Shown piece after piece: positions 41,565 through 49,449 of a DNA stretch of 64,000 bases (position 1 is its first letter; each line of letters begins with the position of its first letter). The DNA is taken from NCBI RefSeq assembly GCF_042650605.1, contig NZ_JBHSBN010000027.1, positions 1-64,000 of the forward strand, given 5' to 3'. The position numbers were made by a program, and so were the translations under genes. The notes under the pieces are model-generated. The model searched no databases, had not been told where the DNA came from, and saw only the letters and a program-made list of their open reading frames with translations. This stretch comes from Micromonospora_J zhanjiangensis. GTDB taxonomy: Bacteria > Actinomycetota > Actinomycetes > Mycobacteriales > Micromonosporaceae.

Positions 41565-41750
41565 GGGGTTTCCGCCTTACGTGTGTCGCCGTCGCCCGGT
41601 GACCAGCCCCGCCGAGGTCATGTCGGAATGACGGACATGAGGATGTCGGGCCAACATACCCGCAGGTCAACTCATTTTTCAAAATCTGGATACGGCGTCC
41701 ACTCCGGACCGGCCGGACCGACTCGCGGATCGGTGCGCCTCGGCGTCCGT

Positions 41751-42131
41751 CTACACCGGACGATTGTCGTCCGGCAATCGGCGGCGTCCGGCGAAGCCGG
41801 GATCCGGGCGGTGGTACCAGGACAGTTCCGGATCGCCCTCCAGCCAGCAGAGCAGCACCGGCGAGCCGTCGAGTTCGGCGGGGAAGTCGACCAGCAGCGG
41901 GGCGAGTCCCCGCAACTCGGCTCCGGTCTGCTGGACCAGGGTCATCAGCTCGTCCAGCCGCGCCTGCGCGGCCTTCCACTCGGGCACGCCGCCGAGCGCC
42001 GTCGGTGGTCCGCCGGGTCGCAGGGCCGCCGCCAGCTCCGCCGCGTCGGCACGGACCGCGACGATCCGGTCCAGCACCGGCCGGAGCCGGTCCAACTCCG
42101 CGCGCGCCTGCGCCGTCGTGAACAGTCCCAC
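41751..42131 (-). CDS. DUF2203 family protein
   Basis: The 126-residue protein begins VGLFTTAQARAELDRLRPVL and contains AQARLDELMTLVQQTGAELR, a coiled-coil helix. It ends LLCWLEGDPELSWYHRPDPG, FAGRRRLPDD, the conserved DUF2203 finish. Function unknown. GTG 42131 is the start since the family begins with this FTxxEAxxxL pattern; the frame upstream is the out-of-frame tail of an MFS remnant. Confidence 0.8.
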   Translation of the reverse strand: MGLFTTAQARAELDRLRPVLDRIVAVRADAAELAAALRPGGPPTALGGVPEWKAAQARLDELMTLVQQTGAELRGLAPLLVDFPAELDGSPVLLCWLEGDPELSWYHRPDPGFAGRRRLPDDNRPV

Positions 42132-42183
42132 CGGCCCAGCCTGCCATCCCCGAGGGCGGGCTGGGCCGGTGGGCGGGACATCG

Positions 42184-42500
42184 TCAGTTCCGGGCCAGGC
42201 CGGCACTCGGCCTCTCGTCGGGTACCGGTCGGTCCGGTGCGACCCGGCGCCGGGTGGTCCGGCCGGCTCGCCAGACGAACAGCGCCGCACCGATCGCCGC
42301 CACGGTGCAGGGGGTCAGAGCAGGCGCGGTGCGACGTCGTAGACGAATGCGCCGACCGGCGGTGCCAGGATGGTGCCGCTGGTGAGGTAGAGAAAGAGGA
42401 AGAATCCGATGAAGGAGCCGGCGGCGTTGACGAACCGGCCGGCGGCGAGGATCCAGACGACCCGAGGGGCAGCGGCACTGACTCGCGTGAATCTCCCCAT
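42184..42500 (-). pseudogene. MFS transporter remnant (first and last helices only)
   Basis: From ATG 42500 the frame encodes an MFS N-terminus (APRVVWILAAGRFVNAAGSF, FFLFLYLTSG). It then jumps directly to what looks like the penultimate loop and last helix (TILAPPVGAFVYDVAPRLL) and stops at 42315. Shifted by one frame, the sequence continues as an MFS C-terminus (VAAIGAALFVWRAGRTTRRR, ending PDERPSAGLARN) to a stop at 42184. The roughly 350 residues between helix 1 and the last helix are gone. It is a deleted, frameshifted gene. Confidence 0.65.
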
Positions 42501-42544
42501 GGCGGGAGGTTAGTGGTACCTCCCGCCGCTGGCCAGAGCCCCGA

Positions 42545-44731
42545 TCAGCCGGGTCGACCGGCCAGTGCCGGCTCCGGCTCCGCGTCTGCCGGCTCGACGT
42601 CGTCGGACTCCTGCAGCCCGGCGCGCTGTTGGAGGCGCTTGAGCGGGCCGGGTGCCCACCAGACCGCGTCGCCGAGCAGCCGCATCACCGCCGGCACCAG
42701 CAGCATCCGGACCACGGTGGCGTCCAGCAGCAGCGCGATGATCATGCCGACGCCGATGAACCGCATCATCGCCACGGTGGCGAAGGCGAAGGCGCCGGTG
42801 ACCACGATGAGCAGCAACGCGGCGGCGCTGATCACCCGGCCGGTGCGACCCAGCCCGGTGGTCACCGCCTCGGCGGTGGTCGCGCCCTTGGCCCGGGCCT
42901 CGACCATCCGGGACAGCAGGAACACCTCGTAGTCGGTGGACAACCCGAAGACCAGGGCGGCCATCAGGATGACGATGCCGATCTCCAGCGGTGCCGGGGT
43001 GACGCCGAGCAGGCCGGACGCGTGGCCCTCCTGGAACATCCAGACCAGGAGCCCGAACGTCGCGGAGAGGCTCAGCGCGCTCATCAGCACCGCCTTGACC
43101 GGCAGCAGGATCGAGCCGAAGGCCAGGAACATCAGCAGCAGGGTCGCGCCGACCAGCAGCGACACCATCAGTGGCAACCGGTCGACGGTGGCGGTCAGGC
43201 TGTCCACGTTCCGGGCGGTGGTGCCGCCGACCAGCAGTTCGGTCCCGGCCGGCGGGTCGAGGGCGCGGATGTCCTCGACCGTGGTGCGGGCCGCGTCGGC
43301 GAGCGGGTCGGTGCCGGTCAGGGTGGCGGTGAAGGCGACCACGTCGCCCCCGGCGCCGGCCGGCGTGACGTCGGCGACGCCGCCGACGCCCTTCACCCGG
43401 GCCGCGAACGCCTGCGCGGCGGCCCGGTCCGGGGCGCCGCCGCCGGTGCCGCGCAACACCACCTGTACGCCGGTGCCGCTCATCGCGGGGAAGTCCGCCT
43501 TGAGGGTCTCGATCGCCTGCCGGGCGGGGTCGCTCTTGGGCAGCACCCGTTGGTCCACCTCGCCGAACCGGACCTGGCCGATCGGCAGGGCGAGCAGCAC
43601 CAGGCCGGCCACGATCGGGGCGGCCACCAGGATCGGGCGGCGCATGGTGAACCGGGCCAGCCGGGCCCAGCCGCCGGTGACCGGACCGGCCACCTGACCG
43701 ACCGGGCGGCGACGGCGTACCGAGAGCTTGTCGATGCGCGGGCCGAGGATGCCGAGCAGAGCCGGCAGCAGGGTCAGCGAGATGATCGCGGCCAGCGCCA
43801 CGGCGGCCATTCCGCCGTACGACAGTGACTTGAGGAAGCCCTGCCGGAACAGCAGCAGGCCGGCGAGCGCGATGATCAGCAGGGTGGCGGAGAACGCCAC
43901 GGTCCGGCCGGCGGTGGCCACCGTGTTGCGGACCGCCGCCTCCCGGGACCGGCCGGCCGCCAACTCCTCGCGGAATCGGCCCACCATGAACAGCCCGTAG
44001 TCGATCGCCATGCCGAGGCCGAGCAGGCTGGCCACGTTGACGGCGAACGAGTTGACGTTGGTGGTCAGGGCGATCGCGTGCAGCACGCCGAGCGAGCCGA
44101 ACACCGCCAGGCCGCCGACCAGCACCGGCAGGGCCGCCGACACCAGGGAACCGAAGATCACCACGAGCAGGACCAGCACCACCGGCAGGGAGACCGCCTC
44201 GGCCCGGGTCAGGTCGGTCTTGGAGCGCTGCGAGGTGGAGTCCTGCAACGCGGCGCTGCCGGCCATCTCGGTGTCCACCCCGGCCACCGACAGCCGGTCC
44301 TTGATCTCCCGGTACGACGTCAGCTTGTCGCCGTCGTCGGCCCCGGTCAGGTTGACCACGGCGATGGCGCTGCGCTTGTCCGGCGTACTGAACTGCGGGG
44401 CCTTGGTCCGCCAGTACGAGTTGACGCTGCGCACCGCGTCGGGCGGCAGGGCGGCGAGGCTGGCGTCGACCTTGGCGGCCAGCGCCGGGTCGTCCACGGT
44501 GCCGGTCTGCGGCGTGTAGATGACCACCAGGTCGCCGCCCTGCGGACCGAGCGCGGCCTGTACCGCGGCGGCGGCCTTGCTGGACTGGCTGCCCGGATCC
44601 TCGTAGCCGCCCTCGGTCAACTGGCCGAAGACCCCGAGTCCCCACAACCCCGCGGCCACGATGGCCGTGGTGAGCACCGCGAGAATGCCCCATCGCAGGC
44701 GGAAGGCAAGAGATCCCCAGGAAGCGAACAC
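42545..44731 (-). CDS. MMPL-family RND transporter
   Basis: The 728-residue membrane protein has the MMPL plan: one helix (WGILAVLTTAIVAAGLWGLG), a periplasmic loop, five helices with GLGMAIDYGLFMVGRFREEL, a second loop, then five helices with VFGLSTDYEVFLLSRMVEAR. The two DY motifs are the proton-relay positions. The C-terminal tail is acidic and short. Such proteins export lipids, siderophores or drugs. The divergent region contains a palindrome at 44794-44810 that is a likely TetR operator; no TetR gene is adjacent. The start ATG 44731 is clear. Confidence 0.9.
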   Translation of the reverse strand: MFASWGSLAFRLRWGILAVLTTAIVAAGLWGLGVFGQLTEGGYEDPGSQSSKAAAAVQAALGPQGGDLVVIYTPQTGTVDDPALAAKVDASLAALPPDAVRSVNSYWRTKAPQFSTPDKRSAIAVVNLTGADDGDKLTSYREIKDRLSVAGVDTEMAGSAALQDSTSQRSKTDLTRAEAVSLPVVLVLLVVIFGSLVSAALPVLVGGLAVFGSLGVLHAIALTTNVNSFAVNVASLLGLGMAIDYGLFMVGRFREELAAGRSREAAVRNTVATAGRTVAFSATLLIIALAGLLLFRQGFLKSLSYGGMAAVALAAIISLTLLPALLGILGPRIDKLSVRRRRPVGQVAGPVTGGWARLARFTMRRPILVAAPIVAGLVLLALPIGQVRFGEVDQRVLPKSDPARQAIETLKADFPAMSGTGVQVVLRGTGGGAPDRAAAQAFAARVKGVGGVADVTPAGAGGDVVAFTATLTGTDPLADAARTTVEDIRALDPPAGTELLVGGTTARNVDSLTATVDRLPLMVSLLVGATLLLMFLAFGSILLPVKAVLMSALSLSATFGLLVWMFQEGHASGLLGVTPAPLEIGIVILMAALVFGLSTDYEVFLLSRMVEARAKGATTAEAVTTGLGRTGRVISAAALLLIVVTGAFAFATVAMMRFIGVGMIIALLLDATVVRMLLVPAVMRLLGDAVWWAPGPLKRLQQRAGLQESDDVEPADAEPEPALAGRPG

Positions 44732-44793
44732 GCCAGGTCCCTTGGTCGTGGTGATTTCGGGTCACCAAGTGGCTTCTGGCAGCGACTGCCGGA

Positions 44794-44810
44794 AGTGAAC
44801 GATGTTCACT
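44794..44810. promoter_or_regulatory. Palindromic operator upstream of the MMPL gene
   Basis: AGTGAAC-GAT-GTTCACT is a perfect 7-bp-arm palindrome 63 bp upstream of the MMPL start. A half-copy AGTGAAC recurs at 44872-44878. The form suits a TetR-family repressor. Nothing else is evident in this 298-bp divergent spacer. Confidence 0.55.
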
Positions 44811-45029
44811 AACACAGTAGGGCCAACCCGCCGGCCCGCCGTCCGGTGGTGGCCCCGGGTGAGTGAACTAACAATCCGGCGCGGCGATCAGGACGGGTCG
44901 AACCGGGACAAGGTGAACGCCGTCAGGAATCCCGCGCCCGAACGTCGATTGGCCGATCATGGCCGCATCGCGCCCGCCGGGGTGACAACCTCGAAGCAGA
45001 GGGGACTTCCGGCAGGAAGGGCGGACGGC

Positions 45030-45725
45030 ATGGGCGGGCGGACCTTCGTGGTGGACGGCGGGACCAGCGGCTTGGGGCTCGAGGTGGCCCGCCTGCTCGC
45101 CCGGGAGTACCGGACAGTGGTGCTCGGCGACGTGCCGGAGGAGGTGGCGCTCACCGCCGACGCGCTGGACTGCGAGGGGCAGGTCTGCGACGTCTCGCAA
45201 CCCGACCAGATCGCCCGGGTGCTCGGCGGCGTACGGGCCCGCTACGGCGTGATCGACGGGCTGGCGCACTGCGCCGGTGTCTGGGCCGGCGGGGCATTGC
45301 AGGACAACTCGCCGGAGACCATCCAACGTACCGTGACGGTGAACGTGCTGGGCACCGCGTACTTCCTGCACGAGGCGATCGCGCTGCTGCGCGACCAGGG
45401 CCGGGGCAACCTGGTTTACATCGGCGCCATCGCCACCGAGATCCCCCGGCCCGGCATCCCGCTCTACCGGGCCACCAAGAGCTTCGGCAGCAGCCTGGTC
45501 GAGTCGCTGGCCGAGGCGCAGGGGTCGAACAGCATCAAGGTGATGGAGATCCACCCCGGTCCGATGCACACCCGGCTGCAGGAGCGGGTGGGCGCCGAGT
45601 TCCTCGACCAGGTCTACGCGCTGCCGGAGCAGGTGGCGCCCGAGGTGGTACGGCTGTTGACGCTTCAGCCCGAGGATCTGTACGTCTCGGGGCAGAAGGT
45701 GCTGCGCGCCGACGGCAGATGGTAA
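45030..45725 (+). CDS. Short-chain dehydrogenase/reductase
   Basis: The 231-residue SDR has cofactor segment VVDGGTSGLGLEVARLLARE, AHCAGVWAGG (NAG-like motif), a Ser region (VYIGAIATEIP) and the YRATKSFGSS catalytic Tyr-x3-Lys. Residue IGAIA, where Ser is usual, reads Gly-Ala, so the catalytic Ser is uncertain. ATG 45030 follows AGGAAGG. The stop overlaps the next gene (MFS) by 7 bp, so the two are co-translated. Confidence 0.82.
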   Translation: MGGRTFVVDGGTSGLGLEVARLLAREYRTVVLGDVPEEVALTADALDCEGQVCDVSQPDQIARVLGGVRARYGVIDGLAHCAGVWAGGALQDNSPETIQRTVTVNVLGTAYFLHEAIALLRDQGRGNLVYIGAIATEIPRPGIPLYRATKSFGSSLVESLAEAQGSNSIKVMEIHPGPMHTRLQERVGAEFLDQVYALPEQVAPEVVRLLTLQPEDLYVSGQKVLRADGRW

Positions 45726-47326
45726 GCGCCGGACCGGCCGCCGCCGAGCCGCCACCCTCGGCCTGGGCGCCGTTGCGGGTGGCCGCGTACCGCAGTCTCT
45801 GGTTGGCGATGCTGGCGGCGAACCTGGGCACCTGGATGCAGACCGTCGGCGCCCAGTGGCTGCTGATCAACGAGCCGGGCGCGTCCACCCTGGTGGCCCT
45901 GGTGCAGACCGCCAGCATGCTGCCCATCCTGCTGCTCGCCCTGCCGGCCGGTGCGCTGGCCGACACCTTCGACCGGCGGCACCTGCTGATCGTGGTCCAG
46001 CTCTTCGTGGCCGGGGTGGCCGTCCTGCTGACCCTGCTGACCGCGGCCGGCCGGATGCCGCCGGCCCTGCTGCTCACCCTGACCTTCGCGTTCGGCGTCG
46101 GGCAGGCGTTGACCCTGCCCGCCTGGGCTGCGGTGATCCCGGACCTGGTGCCCCGGTCGCAGTTGCAGTCCGCCTCGGCGCTCGGCGCGATCAGCGTCAA
46201 CGCCGCCCGGTCGATCGGCCCGGCGGTGGCCGGCGTGCTGATCGCCCGTACCGGGGTGCCGGTGGTTTTCGCGCTGAACGCGGTGGCCTTCGTGATCTTC
46301 GCGGTGGCGCTGTGGCGGTGGCGGCCCGCCACCGCCGAGGCGGCCGGCGTGCCGGAGCGGTTCACCGCCGCGCTGCGGGCCGGTGGCCGGTACGTCCGGC
46401 ACTCGCCGACGGTCCAGCGCCTGCTGCTGCGGGCGCTGGTCTTCATCCTGCCGGCCAGCGCGCTGTGGGCCCTGCTGCCGTTGATCGCCAACAAGCGACT
46501 GGGCCTGGGCTCCGGCGGGTACGGCGTCCTGCTCGGCGCGCTGGGCGTCGGCGCCATCGTCGGCGGGTTGCTGCTGCCGACCGTACGGGCGAAGCTGTCA
46601 CCCACCTGGTTCGTGCTCCTGGCCGGCGTCCTGTACGGCCTGGCGATGCTGGTCGTCGCCCTGGTGCGCAGCGAGGCGCTGGTCCTGCTGGCGCTGGTGC
46701 CGGCCGGCGCGGCCTGGGTGACCACGCTGTCCAACCTGAACGCCGAGATCCAGCTCTTCCTGCCCGGTTGGGTACGCGCCCGCGGGCTCGCCGTCTACCA
46801 GGTCGTCTTCGCCGGTAGCCAGGCGATCGGCGCGCTGGTCTGGGGGGTGGTGGCGGACCTGGCCGGCCTGGTCGTCGCGCACCTGGTCGCGGCGGCGCTG
46901 ATGGTGGTGGGCGCGTTGACCGCGTGGCTGTGGCCGCTGCCCGACCTGCGCAGCGTGGAACGGGACCCGGCCACCTTCTGGCCGGACCTGCAGGTGGTGC
47001 ACGAACCGGACCCCACCGTCGGCCCGATCCTGGTCACCATCACCTTCACCGTGCCGCCCGAACGGCAGGAGGAGTTCGTGGCGGCGATGGAGGCGGTCCG
47101 GGCGGCCCGGCAGCGGACCGGCGCGATGCGCTGGGGCCTGTTCCGCAAGGGCGAGGCGCCGGACTGCTTCGTCGAGGTCTATCAGGTCCCGTCCTGGGAC
47201 GAGCACCTGCGCCAGCACCGGGGCCGGCTGACCAGGGCTGACCAGGTGGCGGAGGAACGGGCCTGGACGCTGGCCTCCGGCACCCCCGAGGTCAACCATC
47301 TCGTCCCGGCCGAGGCCGCCCCGTAG
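45719..47326 (+). CDS. MFS exporter with C-terminal monooxygenase-like (ABM) domain
   Basis: The 535-residue protein has a 12-helix MFS_3 (enterobactin-exporter-like) core, including YRSLWLAMLAANLGTWMQTV at the first helix and GALADTFDRRHLLIVVQLF in the conserved loop. From about residue 420 a soluble segment follows (ILVTITFTVPPERQEEFVAA, ARQRTGAMRWGLFRKGEAPD, CFVEVYQVPSWDEHLRQH), an ABM-type ferredoxin-like fold that many MFS_3 proteins carry. It overlaps the SDR gene and probably exports a product related to that enzyme. Confidence 0.85.
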   Translation: MVSAGPAAAEPPPSAWAPLRVAAYRSLWLAMLAANLGTWMQTVGAQWLLINEPGASTLVALVQTASMLPILLLALPAGALADTFDRRHLLIVVQLFVAGVAVLLTLLTAAGRMPPALLLTLTFAFGVGQALTLPAWAAVIPDLVPRSQLQSASALGAISVNAARSIGPAVAGVLIARTGVPVVFALNAVAFVIFAVALWRWRPATAEAAGVPERFTAALRAGGRYVRHSPTVQRLLLRALVFILPASALWALLPLIANKRLGLGSGGYGVLLGALGVGAIVGGLLLPTVRAKLSPTWFVLLAGVLYGLAMLVVALVRSEALVLLALVPAGAAWVTTLSNLNAEIQLFLPGWVRARGLAVYQVVFAGSQAIGALVWGVVADLAGLVVAHLVAAALMVVGALTAWLWPLPDLRSVERDPATFWPDLQVVHEPDPTVGPILVTITFTVPPERQEEFVAAMEAVRAARQRTGAMRWGLFRKGEAPDCFVEVYQVPSWDEHLRQHRGRLTRADQVAEERAWTLASGTPEVNHLVPAEAAP

Positions 47327-47549
47327 CCGGCCCACCGGTGCGGGCTCAGGGGCAGCGTCCGCCCCGGCCACCGCGTCCGGCTCGTCCGCCGCCGGGTGGC
47401 CGGCCGCGTCGGCCGGGGCGGCGGCCCTAAGGCATCCGATCCGTCGATGTCAGCCCTTGGACACGTTGAGTAGTGTGCTAGCTGCGTCTGGTAAGTCGTC
47501 GCGAAGGGACGCGATCAGACCAGCCCAGCTGGCCACGAATGGAGAACGG

Positions 47550-48236
47550 ATGAACGCCTCCCACTCGTACAGCATGATCGACATTTCGGGACCGATCCAT
47601 CCGCGTATGTGGCACTACCCGGATCCCTATTTCGCGCCCGAGATCTTCGATCTTCCTCCCGTTGCGTGGCTACCCGAACCGATCTATTCCGAAGCGGTGC
47701 GCATGCCGTTGCAGACCGGCACCTATATAGAGACGGCAGCGCATGTACGTCCGGACGGTATGCGGTTCGACCATGTCCCGCTGGAGCGCACGGTGCTGTT
47801 GCCCGTCGTCTGCGTACAGGTGCCGAAAGGGCCGGCGGAAGCGGTGGGAGCAGATGAGGTCCGTGCGGTGCTCGCCGGCATCGGACCAGGTCCCTGGGAG
47901 GGGTACGGGCTACTGATTTCGACCGGCTGGGACACCCACTGGGACGAGCCGGACTACCTGGACGCCTGCCCGTACTTCGACGACGACGTCATCGACGAGG
48001 CCCTTGCTCAGCGCTTCAGCCTGCTCGGCGGTGACACCCCACGTTTCGAGAACCCGGCTGCGCCGTCGGGGCATCTGCGGAGATTCTTCCAGGCGGACGC
48101 GTTGTTGCTGGCGCCGTTGGCCAACCTCGGAGCGGTCGGCTCGACCCGCGGTCATCTGATCGCGGCACCATTGCCGATCCGGGGGATCTCGGCGTCCCCA
48201 GTGCGTGCCGTCTGGGTGCGAGGACTCGACTCGTGA
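47550..48236 (+). CDS. Cyclase family protein (kynurenine formamidase-like) with altered metal motif
   Basis: The 228-residue protein matches the cyclase fold: MIDISGPIHPRMWHYPDPYF at the start, LLISTGWDTHWDEPDYLDAC and PLANLGAVGSTRGHLIAAPL. The metal motif HxGTHxDxPxH of the family reads Q55-TGT-Y59-I-E61-TAA-H65 here, losing three of the usual ligand residues. Either the protein binds metal differently or it is not an active hydrolase. ATG 47550 follows GGAGAA. It overlaps the next gene by 4 bp. Confidence 0.72.
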   Translation: MNASHSYSMIDISGPIHPRMWHYPDPYFAPEIFDLPPVAWLPEPIYSEAVRMPLQTGTYIETAAHVRPDGMRFDHVPLERTVLLPVVCVQVPKGPAEAVGADEVRAVLAGIGPGPWEGYGLLISTGWDTHWDEPDYLDACPYFDDDVIDEALAQRFSLLGGDTPRFENPAAPSGHLRRFFQADALLLAPLANLGAVGSTRGHLIAAPLPIRGISASPVRAVWVRGLDS

Positions 48237-49411
48237 ACCGAGACCGGATGCCCAGACCTCGCCGGACCGTAGGCTCCCCGCGCGCTCTCGGCTGGCTGTC
48301 GACCCCGGACAACCTCACGTCGCCCCGGGTTCGCCTCGGCTGGCACATCGCCGGCTGGATCGTCCTGGCGGCTGTCGTGGCCTTCGCCGCCGGGCTGCTG
48401 CTGTGGTGGGAGATCGGTGCACCGGCCTTCCGGGGCGGCGAGGCCGTTCCCTTACAGGATCGGCTTGAGCTGACCAAGATCTCGCTCGCGGTGACAGGTG
48501 GGGTCGGCGGCATCGTGGCCCTTGTGGTCGCGTACCGCAAGCAGCATTTCAGCGAGATGGAGGAGCAGCGGGAGAAGGTCAAGCTGAGCATGGAGCGCTT
48601 CTCGACCGCAGCGCGGCAGCTCGGCGACCCGGCCGCCGCGGTACGTCTGGCCGGTGCATACGCGATGGCGTCACTGGCGGACGACTGGCCGGCGGGCAGA
48701 CAGACCTGCGTTGACGTGTTGTGCGCATACCTGCGGATGTTCTATGCCGTCGACCCTCCCGACCAGCCCGACATGCAGGCGGCATGGCATGGTGAGCGGC
48801 AGGTCCGCCAGACGATCATCAGATTGATCTCATCGCACCTGCGTCGCAACGCGCGTGTCGGCTGGTGGGGCCACGACCTCGACTTCACCGGGGCGGTGTT
48901 CGACGACGGCGAGTTCGACGGCGCGGTGTTCAGTGCCGGCCGGGTCTGTTTCCGCAACGCGCGATTTACCGGCGGTTACCTGTCACTGCGTGACGTGACC
49001 ATGTCCGGTGCTTATGTGTCGTTTCAGGATGCGCAGTTCGTCGACTGTGTGGTCACCTTCGCCGGCGCCGCGGTGACCGCCGGGACGCTGTCGTTCGACG
49101 GTGCGGAGTTCGCCAGCGGCGAAGTCGCGTTTACCGACGTGACATTTACCGGCGGTGCTGTCGATTTCGGCGCGATCTTCTGCGGGTCGTCGGTCACCTT
49201 CACCGGCGCCCGCCTCGTCGCGGGGCCGCTGGACTTCGCAAACGCGCATTTCCAGAGTGGAACTGTCGATCTTCGCCATATCCACAGCGAGCGATCGGTC
49301 GCGTTGCCCGGCACGCTGCCCGCGAACTCGGCGGTGCTGCTCCTGCCGGACTCCGCTACCGGAGACGATCGATCCAGAGCGGCGATAGCCGGCTTCCGCC
49401 CGATGACGTAG
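48233..49411 (+). CDS. Membrane protein with pentapeptide-like repeat domain
   Basis: The 392-residue protein has two transmembrane helices (WIVLAAVVAFAAGLLLWW near residue 42, LAVTGGVGGIVALVVAY near residue 85). A helical segment follows (MERFSTAARQLGDPAAAVRL ... YAMASLADDW). The last 170 residues contain irregular pentapeptide-type beta-helix repeats (DFTGAVFDDGEFDGAVF, FQDAQFVDC, TFAGAAV, FDGAEFASGEVAFTDVTF). Such proteins are widespread in actinobacteria, sometimes near NB-ARC or CHAT genes, function unknown. GTG 48233 overlaps the cyclase stop by 4 bp. Confidence 0.72.
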   Translation: MNRDRMPRPRRTVGSPRALGWLSTPDNLTSPRVRLGWHIAGWIVLAAVVAFAAGLLLWWEIGAPAFRGGEAVPLQDRLELTKISLAVTGGVGGIVALVVAYRKQHFSEMEEQREKVKLSMERFSTAARQLGDPAAAVRLAGAYAMASLADDWPAGRQTCVDVLCAYLRMFYAVDPPDQPDMQAAWHGERQVRQTIIRLISSHLRRNARVGWWGHDLDFTGAVFDDGEFDGAVFSAGRVCFRNARFTGGYLSLRDVTMSGAYVSFQDAQFVDCVVTFAGAAVTAGTLSFDGAEFASGEVAFTDVTFTGGAVDFGAIFCGSSVTFTGARLVAGPLDFANAHFQSGTVDLRHIHSERSVALPGTLPANSAVLLLPDSATGDDRSRAAIAGFRPMT

Positions 49412-49449
49412 GGTGCGCTTGAGGTCACGTAGCGCTGGAAAGGTCTCTG

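Noticed and set aside
47457..47480. TTGGAC ... TGCTAG promoter-like sequence before the cyclase gene, and a longer start at 47457
   Set aside because: Spacing is short (14 bp) for a standard promoter, and the ATG at 47550 with its ribosome site starts at the conserved domain.
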